Shown in pieces: positions 51,214 to 56,155 of a stretch of 56,155 nt of DNA. The first letter of the stretch is position 1. The number at the start of each line of letters is the position of its first letter. The notes under the pieces are model-generated. The model did no database searches. It was given only the letters and a program-made list of their open reading frames with translations, and was not told the origin of the DNA. Position numbers and translations under genes: made by a program. This stretch comes from Candidatus Woesearchaeota archaeon (GTDB taxonomy: Archaea; Nanobdellota; Nanobdellia; Woesearchaeales; SKGA01), in the NCBI GenBank assembly GCA_021734105.1, contig JAIPJP010000004.1, positions 1-56,155 of the forward strand. Reading direction: 5' to 3'.

Positions 51214-52422
51214 ATGGTTCGTTGCAATGAATGTAATACTCAGATAAGAGAACTTCCTTTCAAATGCAAATTTTGTGGACAACATCACTGTAGCTCACAT
51301 AGGCTTCCTGAGGATCATCACTGCACTGGATTGCCAAGAAAAAATTTATTTCATAATCTTAAAGGAGGTAAACGAAAACAGCACAGATCACACAACAAAC
51401 TTCATCAATCTTATCAAGCAACTGAAACTAATATTATTAGATTTGCAAAGCGTAAATATCATCAAGCAAAATATTGGTTAAATCGAAGACAACATAGAAA
51501 ATACACTAATTGGAATAATTTCTTCATGAATCTGTTTTGGATTGCAATATTATCAGTATCATTTGGAATAATTTACTCTAATATTGATAAGTTGAATGAG
51601 ATTATCTTATGGTTTATTCCACTTGGAGGGGCATTAATTCTGATGAATATATTTTTCTTGATTAAGTATCTGTGGAAGTTCATAAAGAGAATAGGATATT
51701 GGTATAAAGGAGAAAGAAACTGGATTAAATATTTAGTTCTAATCTTAATTTTACTTTTAGTATGGCAAGGATATCAACATAAGGATACTATTTTTGATAA
51801 AGCGATTGAGAAATATAATGAGGTTAAATTTTCTAATTTATTTCCTTTTGGAATCTCAGATGAAATTTCAGAAGATAGTCTGTTCAGTAAGAAAAGTGTA
51901 AGTACCATCACTGAAGGGGTATCTCAACAAATCAAAGAGGTTGTCGATCCTGATCCTATATCTGATAAAACAATGGATGTAGAAAAAGCTATTTTAAAAT
52001 ATACTAATGCTGAAAGAAGATCAAAAGGATTATCCTCATTAAAATGGGATTCTAAATTAGCTACTGTTGCAAGAGATCATAGTTTAGATATGGTTGAAAA
52101 TGATTTCTTTTCACATGACAATCTTAAGGGCGAAGACCCAACTGACAGAGCTATAAGACATGGATATAATGTACATAAAGAATTAGGCGGTGGTTGGTAT
52201 TCAGATGGCATTGCTGAAAATATAGGAAAAATGCCAACTGGTGATGTTGAAGGAATGGGTTATGTTTCAAGCGATGCAGACAGTATTGCTAAAGCCCATG
52301 TTGAATCATGGATGGATAGTCCAGGACATAGAGCAAATATCTTAGAATCTAAATACTCCATTTTGGCAGTAGGCTGTGCATATGATGGACTATATTATGT
52401 TTGCACTCAAAATTTTTATTAA
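51214..52422 (+). CDS. AN1 zinc finger - TM - CAP/SCP domain protein
   Basis: 402 aa from ATG 51214; the frame from 51181 adds 11 residues overlapping the protease gene. N-terminus: AN1-type finger CNECNTQIRELPFKCKFCGQ and HHCSSHRLPEDHHC. Middle: a basic stretch, then three transmembrane helices (about 108-200). C-terminus: CAP domain with KYTNAERRSKGLSSLKWDSK, ARDHSLDM, FFSHDNLKGEDP, AENIGK and ESWMDSPGHRANIL. Bacterial/archaeal CAP domains are exported, so the finger should face the cytosol. Confidence 0.84.
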   Translation: MVRCNECNTQIRELPFKCKFCGQHHCSSHRLPEDHHCTGLPRKNLFHNLKGGKRKQHRSHNKLHQSYQATETNIIRFAKRKYHQAKYWLNRRQHRKYTNWNNFFMNLFWIAILSVSFGIIYSNIDKLNEIILWFIPLGGALILMNIFFLIKYLWKFIKRIGYWYKGERNWIKYLVLILILLLVWQGYQHKDTIFDKAIEKYNEVKFSNLFPFGISDEISEDSLFSKKSVSTITEGVSQQIKEVVDPDPISDKTMDVEKAILKYTNAERRSKGLSSLKWDSKLATVARDHSLDMVENDFFSHDNLKGEDPTDRAIRHGYNVHKELGGGWYSDGIAENIGKMPTGDVEGMGYVSSDADSIAKAHVESWMDSPGHRANILESKYSILAVGCAYDGLYYVCTQNFY

Positions 52423-52423
52423 C

Positions 52424-53221
52424 TTACTTATCATCCCTCACTCTCACGATTCTTGGAAATCTTAGCTTCTCAAAATTGCCTTTGTTAAAAGAGAGCTCGA
52501 TTACTGAACCAACTTCGTAATCATCTTTACTCATTACTGTGCCTTCCTTTTCCTCTTCTGTTACATACTTGTAGACAAATGCTTTCTCGTCTTTTGTTTT
52601 CTTCTTCTCAATAATTCTTACATCTCTTGTTCTTATTGGCTTTAGCTTGATCCAGTTAAAGCGAGAGTTTGGTCTGTACTCTTCAAGATTTTTAACAACA
52701 ATTCCTTCAAATCCTGACTCAATAAATTTCTTGTATAAGCTCTGGACATCAACAATGGTGTTTGTAAAAGTATTTGGTATGATAGACAAGCTTTCATTCT
52801 CTTCCACTACAAGACCAATGTGTAGTCTTCTGTTGACATAATCTAATTCAGTCAAATCATGTCCATCAACTTCTAAGATATCAAAAACAAAATAAACAAG
52901 CTTCTCGCCTTTTTCTAACTTCTTTGAGATGGCTCTGTGAGGACCCATTACTTTACCATCTTTAACAACTGCAATTTCTCCGTCAAGAACAACATCATTA
53001 ATATGCAATCCTTTTCTAAGATTATCAACAATAGACAAATACCTGCTTGAATAGTCTTTACCATTACGAGTAATGAAACGAAGATCATCGCCTTTTCTTT
53101 CAAGCAATATCCTTATCCCATCTATCTTTGGCTCAACTGCAACTGCATCATTATTGTAAATGAATACTTCAACATCTCCATCGCCAACAAGCTGTGGCTT
53201 AAAGTTCATCACATCCATCAT
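52424..53221 (-). CDS. Minimal ATP-dependent DNA ligase (right copy)
   Basis: 265 aa from ATG 53221, with GGTGA 6 nt upstream. Motifs: VEPKIDGIRI with the adenylated Lys, LDGEIAV, FEGIVVKN, NWIKLKP, and a C-terminal OB fold ending LRFPRIVRVRDD. About half the residues agree with the left copy. It converges on the CAP-protein gene, separated by 1 bp. It overlaps the resolvase gene by 23 nt. Confidence 0.87.
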   Translation of the reverse strand: MMDVMNFKPQLVGDGDVEVFIYNNDAVAVEPKIDGIRILLERKGDDLRFITRNGKDYSSRYLSIVDNLRKGLHINDVVLDGEIAVVKDGKVMGPHRAISKKLEKGEKLVYFVFDILEVDGHDLTELDYVNRRLHIGLVVEENESLSIIPNTFTNTIVDVQSLYKKFIESGFEGIVVKNLEEYRPNSRFNWIKLKPIRTRDVRIIEKKKTKDEKAFVYKYVTEEEKEGTVMSKDDYEVGSVIELSFNKGNFEKLRFPRIVRVRDDK

Positions 53222-53561
53222 TAACACTCACCTTTTCCAGATTATCATTAATTATTTTAAACAACCACTTGCCTTTTCCTTTAGAAGAATGAGCGCTCTT
53301 GAAGTAAACTGCAAGTAATGGTAAAACATTATGTTTAGAGCATACTGGCAAAAGCCCATGCAAACCTCTCTTTAAAGAAAAGCTTTTTTCCTTTGTGCTT
53401 TTTACCTCAACAAGATACGTTTTGTTTAAGGTAAATAATACTGCATCGCAGACAGACTCTTTACGTCTGCCAGATGCTGCAACTCGTTCAGTATGAAAAC
53501 CTTGTTCATTCATTAAGTTACAAAAATCTCTTTCATATTGTAGATGACTTTTCAATCTCAT
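53199..53561 (-). CDS. Archaeal Hjc-like Holliday junction resolvase (right copy)
   Basis: 120 aa. Glu10 in QYERDF, Asp39 in VCDAVLF and E-V-K in LVEVKST are the catalytic set. The first 36 residues differ from the left copy by only about three residues, while the second half is more diverged. It overlaps the winged-helix gene by 29 nt, the same overlap as on the left. Confidence 0.85.
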   Translation of the reverse strand: MRLKSHLQYERDFCNLMNEQGFHTERVAASGRRKESVCDAVLFTLNKTYLVEVKSTKEKSFSLKRGLHGLLPVCSKHNVLPLLAVYFKSAHSSKGKGKWLFKIINDNLEKVSVNDGCDEL

Positions 53562-55080
53562 CAGATATCGCCTCCAATTCTTTTTCTCCTATCTCGCCAA
53601 TAAGTCTCTTGATACTGGACTTTCCAAGAACAACATCCTCATGTCCTTTGTATTTATCAAAGAGTTCACTAAACCTTCTAAGTCTATCAAGCTCCAAGTC
53701 TTTCTCATACTTGATGCCAACACCATTACAGAATGCTCTGAGAAGATCAACCTTTTTCATCCAAAGAAGCAAGACACCAGTAAGCTTAGCCCACTCAAAC
53801 AATTTAGCGCCATTAGGATTATTCATGATAAGCACAGGAGTAAGCTTATGAGACATAGGAATAGGCTTCATATCAAGACTCCTGCTATGAGAAAGACAGC
53901 CAACCATAGAAGTAACATACTTCTTACCAGCACTTCCAAGATACTTGCCTTTCTTATCTCTTTTAATAGAAACAGCAAAACCAAAGATAGGCACTTTCAA
54001 TAATTGATCATAACAAAACACTAAGTAATCAATAGGCTCTGAATCAAACCTCCAAACATCACAAAGCCTTTTCTCTTTCTCGTCAGTATAACGCTTGATA
54101 TCCTTAGGATTAAACCATGAAGGAATCTTCTTTGGAAAATCTTTGTTCAAACGAATCTGCAAGTTATACCGAGTCATCAAATACATCACAAAATAAAATA
54201 TTGCCTGTTCCTCAAAACCATTACCAAGAGTGGTCACGTCAAGAATACTCTTAACAACTTCATCCTTATGCAATTTAGGAGCTTGCTGCAACACAAAACT
54301 CTCAGGCATAGTCCTATTAAAATAATACCTTCGCTGTTTATACGTTACAACCTTGATCCAACCAACACTGATAAATCTATAATCAAACCAGCTCTTAATC
54401 TGATTATAAGTAACCTTAAAACGCTCCTTCATCATATCAATATTATAGATTTCATTAGATTGAGAAATAAGCAAGTAAGCACTTCTAACCTCTTTAGGCA
54501 TGAGCTTGATAATCTTATTGTAAATAGCCTTTTCATCCCTACCATAAACATATCCTGGCTTTCTGCCATGAATCATAGCATTGCCAGGCATCATAAAAGG
54601 ACTTCTCTTAATCAACTGCAGTTTCAAAAGATCATTAAGGCAAGCATAGACATGATCATAATTTCCATACTCCTTGTAATACTCTTTCTCCCTTAAAAGA
54701 TACAGGACCTCTGCAGTAGTATAGCCATCATCAGAATCTATCAAAGCATCAAATATTTCCTTTTTTACACCCTGTAAGAACTCCTTTTCATCAGTCCTGC
54801 TATTAAGCCTCTGAATCTTCTGATTAATATCATCCTGAGTCATACCATAAACAAACACAGAACTGCACTTTCTAGCCTTACTCTGAGCCCTTTTCTTACT
54901 CTTCAAGATCAAATTATTCTTCATTAACTGCCTTAAATAAGAACTAACATGGCTGTTTCTGATGCCCTTGTCTTTGAACTCATCAAAAATCTCTTTAGTG
55001 ATAACTGCCCGTTTTTCAGTTATAAACTTATAAATCTGAAAAGTAGTGCTTTTCTTATCAATAGTGATCTTATCAGCCAA
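53533..55080 (-). CDS. Winged-helix protein with possible nuclease-like C-domain (right copy)
   Basis: About 515 aa from TTG 55080, favoured because GGAGGT lies 7 nt upstream and the length then matches the 512-aa left copy; an ATG at 55125 would add a hydrophobic lead. TFQIYKFITEKRAVITKEIF and HVSSYLRQLMKNNLIL form the winged helix. FEEQAIFYFVMYLMTRY, DVWRFDSEPIDYL and GFAVSIKRDKKGKYLG align with the left copy. MIHGRKPGYVYG is identical in both. Confidence 0.7.
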   Translation of the reverse strand: MADKITIDKKSTTFQIYKFITEKRAVITKEIFDEFKDKGIRNSHVSSYLRQLMKNNLILKSKKRAQSKARKCSSVFVYGMTQDDINQKIQRLNSRTDEKEFLQGVKKEIFDALIDSDDGYTTAEVLYLLREKEYYKEYGNYDHVYACLNDLLKLQLIKRSPFMMPGNAMIHGRKPGYVYGRDEKAIYNKIIKLMPKEVRSAYLLISQSNEIYNIDMMKERFKVTYNQIKSWFDYRFISVGWIKVVTYKQRRYYFNRTMPESFVLQQAPKLHKDEVVKSILDVTTLGNGFEEQAIFYFVMYLMTRYNLQIRLNKDFPKKIPSWFNPKDIKRYTDEKEKRLCDVWRFDSEPIDYLVFCYDQLLKVPIFGFAVSIKRDKKGKYLGSAGKKYVTSMVGCLSHSRSLDMKPIPMSHKLTPVLIMNNPNGAKLFEWAKLTGVLLLWMKKVDLLRAFCNGVGIKYEKDLELDRLRRFSELFDKYKGHEDVVLGKSSIKRLIGEIGEKELEAISDEIEKSSTI

Positions 55081-55209
55081 TGTGCAAACCTCCAGAATTA
55101 GTAAGGAATAACCAATATAAAGCACTAATTGGTAAGAAAAATAGTAAACTTAGTAAGAAGAAAAAAGAAATAGAGTTATAACAACAAAACGCCCTAAATA
55201 ACGAAGTAT

Positions 55210-55950
55210 TTAATCGTTGTCAACACGAGGAGCGAGAACAAAAGATAATTCTAATTTATTTTGCACCACATACTCGAGTCGAAGCGGGTAATCGCGACTG
55301 AATTTAATTTGCACGACATCAGCAATTTTTGCGCCCTGCATCATCTTTTTTAAATACTCAATGGAATACTTGGCTTTAACACCCTCATCTTCGCACACAA
55401 TTTTTGTTGTTTTATCAGCAGGAATATCGACAGCGGCTTTCGTTAAATCACCCTTACTACTGATAGAAAACTTGTCTTGAGTTGCAGAAAATGTTACACT
55501 CTCACCAACAACATCTACATCATCAACAGCGTCAATAAGCGTGCTAGATTGCATTACAATCGTTGCTACAAAAGAAAGATCGGGTACTCGTTGCTCTTTA
55601 TCATCAAGCTCGATGAGTGGCAAATGAAACGTTCGTTTACTTGTTGACTGCAACGTCACTTTAAGTTTATTCTCTTCAAGTTCTAAAGTTAATGTATCAT
55701 TACTTTTTACTCTTCGAAGCACTTGTTTAAGATTATTCAAGTTTACTGTAATGTTTGTTGGACCTTCTATATCATATGTCACAAATGAAGAAGATAATAA
55801 TTTGAAAATTACCAGCGCGACATTAGCCGGATCCATTGCTACAAGTGCTACTGCTTCTGATGTAATTTTTAAAGTTGCTTCAGTGACTATTTCGGAAATA
55901 ATTGCGACACTTTCTTTAAGATATTTTGGTTCTGCAAGCGTTAGTTTCAT
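55210..55950 (-). CDS. pcn: PCNA sliding clamp
   Basis: 246 aa from ATG 55950 (MKLTLAEPKYLKESVAII); the frame from 55980 contains the leader. EAVALVAMDPANVALVIFKL is the archaeal form of the PCNA N-terminal signature, with an interdomain connector LPLIELDDKEQRVP and the C-terminal LELSFVLAPR. The trimeric ring tethers DNA polymerase, ligase and nucleases. A TATA box (TATTTATATACC) lies about 40-50 nt upstream on the minus strand. It is the chromosomal neighbour at the right edge of the element. Confidence 0.92.
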   Translation of the reverse strand: MKLTLAEPKYLKESVAIISEIVTEATLKITSEAVALVAMDPANVALVIFKLLSSSFVTYDIEGPTNITVNLNNLKQVLRRVKSNDTLTLELEENKLKVTLQSTSKRTFHLPLIELDDKEQRVPDLSFVATIVMQSSTLIDAVDDVDVVGESVTFSATQDKFSISSKGDLTKAAVDIPADKTTKIVCEDEGVKAKYSIEYLKKMMQGAKIADVVQIKFSRDYPLRLEYVVQNKLELSFVLAPRVDND

Positions 55951-56064
55951 CCACGTAACCCCCTCGTAAGTACAATACATAAGATATGACTGGGGTATAT
56001 AAATATTGTGCTCTAAAGGCGTTGTTCAAAAAGGTATAAATATGTATACTGACAAGAAATTACT

Positions 56065-56155
56065 ATGGTTCAGACAGAAATTTCCGGTCAGTATGAAGTT
56101 AGTTTACACAAGCAAGTTATTAAAGTTTTTCATGCTTCAGGCATGAAATATCATG
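56065..56155 (+). CDS. Start of an unidentified gene, truncated by the window end
   Basis: The frame opens at ATG 56065 with MVQTEISGQYEVSLHKQVIK and runs off the window after 30 codons. A TATA-like GGTATAAATATG lies near 56030-56042, about 25-30 nt upstream of the expected start. It is divergent from PCNA. Too short to identify. Confidence 0.5.
   Translation, partial: MVQTEISGQYEVSLHKQVIKVFHASGMKYH

Larger units (their letters stand above)
25700..55200. mobile_element. Probable integrated element with mirror-image replication modules
   Basis: The outer pair of three-gene modules (25828-28487 plus, 52424-55080 minus) and the inner pair of primase/ATPase modules (36309-40337 minus, 41405-45522 plus) share a symmetry centre at about 40.5-40.9 kb. 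Chromosomal-type genes lie outside both ends. Cargo includes restriction-modification, toxin-antitoxin, RNA-repair-like and cell-surface genes. Many element genes have strong GGAGG ribosome-binding sites. I found no integrase and no convincing att repeat; ends are placed only by gene content. A weak AACGCC-(T/C)TA similarity near both ends is not enough to call a target duplication. Confidence 0.65.

Noticed and set aside
25700-55205. AACGCC-(T/C)TA similarity near both element ends as attachment sites
   Set aside because: The match is short and gapped in AT-rich DNA, and no integrase or tRNA gene is nearby, so it cannot be distinguished from chance.

Overview
The window is AT-rich archaeal DNA. 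The evidence for an archaeon is a PCNA sliding clamp at the right edge, an NFACT/RqcH-type protein, archaeal Hjc-like resolvases, small archaeo-eukaryotic primases, TATA-box promoters with very short leaders, and two class II ribonucleotide reductase-like genes. The many small genes, A/T-rich codons and small conserved proteins suggest a DPANN lineage such as Woesearchaeota or Pacearchaeota; that placement is inference.

Layout: (1) 1-8.5 kb is a surface-glycan locus. Seven overlapping plus-strand genes (two kinase-like proteins, a TMK-like kinase, GT4 glycosyltransferase, two methyltransferases, a NodB-type deacetylase) converge on a minus-strand sugar epimerase and Wzx-type flippase. (2) 8.6-12.6 kb is an accessory island: a VapBC pair, a RhuM-family gene and an MNT/HEPN pair whose HEPN gene has an in-frame stop, with repeats and palindromes between them. 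(3) 12.7-25.7 kb is housekeeping: RumA-like methyltransferase, CysC, a DUF2061 membrane protein, a NOL1/NOP2/Sun methyltransferase, an RqcH N-terminal half, a cobalamin adenosyltransferase, a kinase-like protein, NrdJ and an aberrant NrdJ paralogue, a frameshifted TrmB-like regulator, a deoxynucleotidase and a YjbQ protein. The adenosyltransferase and the B12-dependent reductase each have a tandem pair of NrdR-box-like palindromes with the same 32-bp spacing, so cofactor and enzyme synthesis look co-regulated.

(4) 25.7-55.2 kb is the most unusual part: a roughly 29-kb probable integrated element with mirror symmetry around about 40.5-40.9 kb. A three-gene module (winged-helix protein, Hjc-like resolvase, minimal ATP DNA ligase) lies at each end, pointing inward. 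Two diverging replication modules (minimal AEP primase, AAA+ ATPase, zinc-binding KGGK proteins, HARE-HTH protein) occupy the centre, pointing outward. Most paired genes are diverged, but a stretch of about 300 bp remains nearly identical in inverted orientation, which suggests gene conversion or inversion. Between the modules is cargo: a MvaI/BcnI-type restriction-modification system, a DUF2779 Cas4-like nuclease, HEPN proteins, a candidate small AbrB-type toxin-antitoxin pair, a 2H phosphoesterase/metallophosphoesterase fusion, an MNT/HEPN pair, and a surface cluster (anchored exoprotein, M48 protease with zinc finger, AN1-TM-CAP protein). A dense cluster of different palindromes, several centred on ACAAATTGT, lies beside a BRO-N remnant at 35.9-36.3 kb. 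(5) PCNA and the start of another gene close the window.

All homology statements come from reading motifs by eye; no database search was possible.
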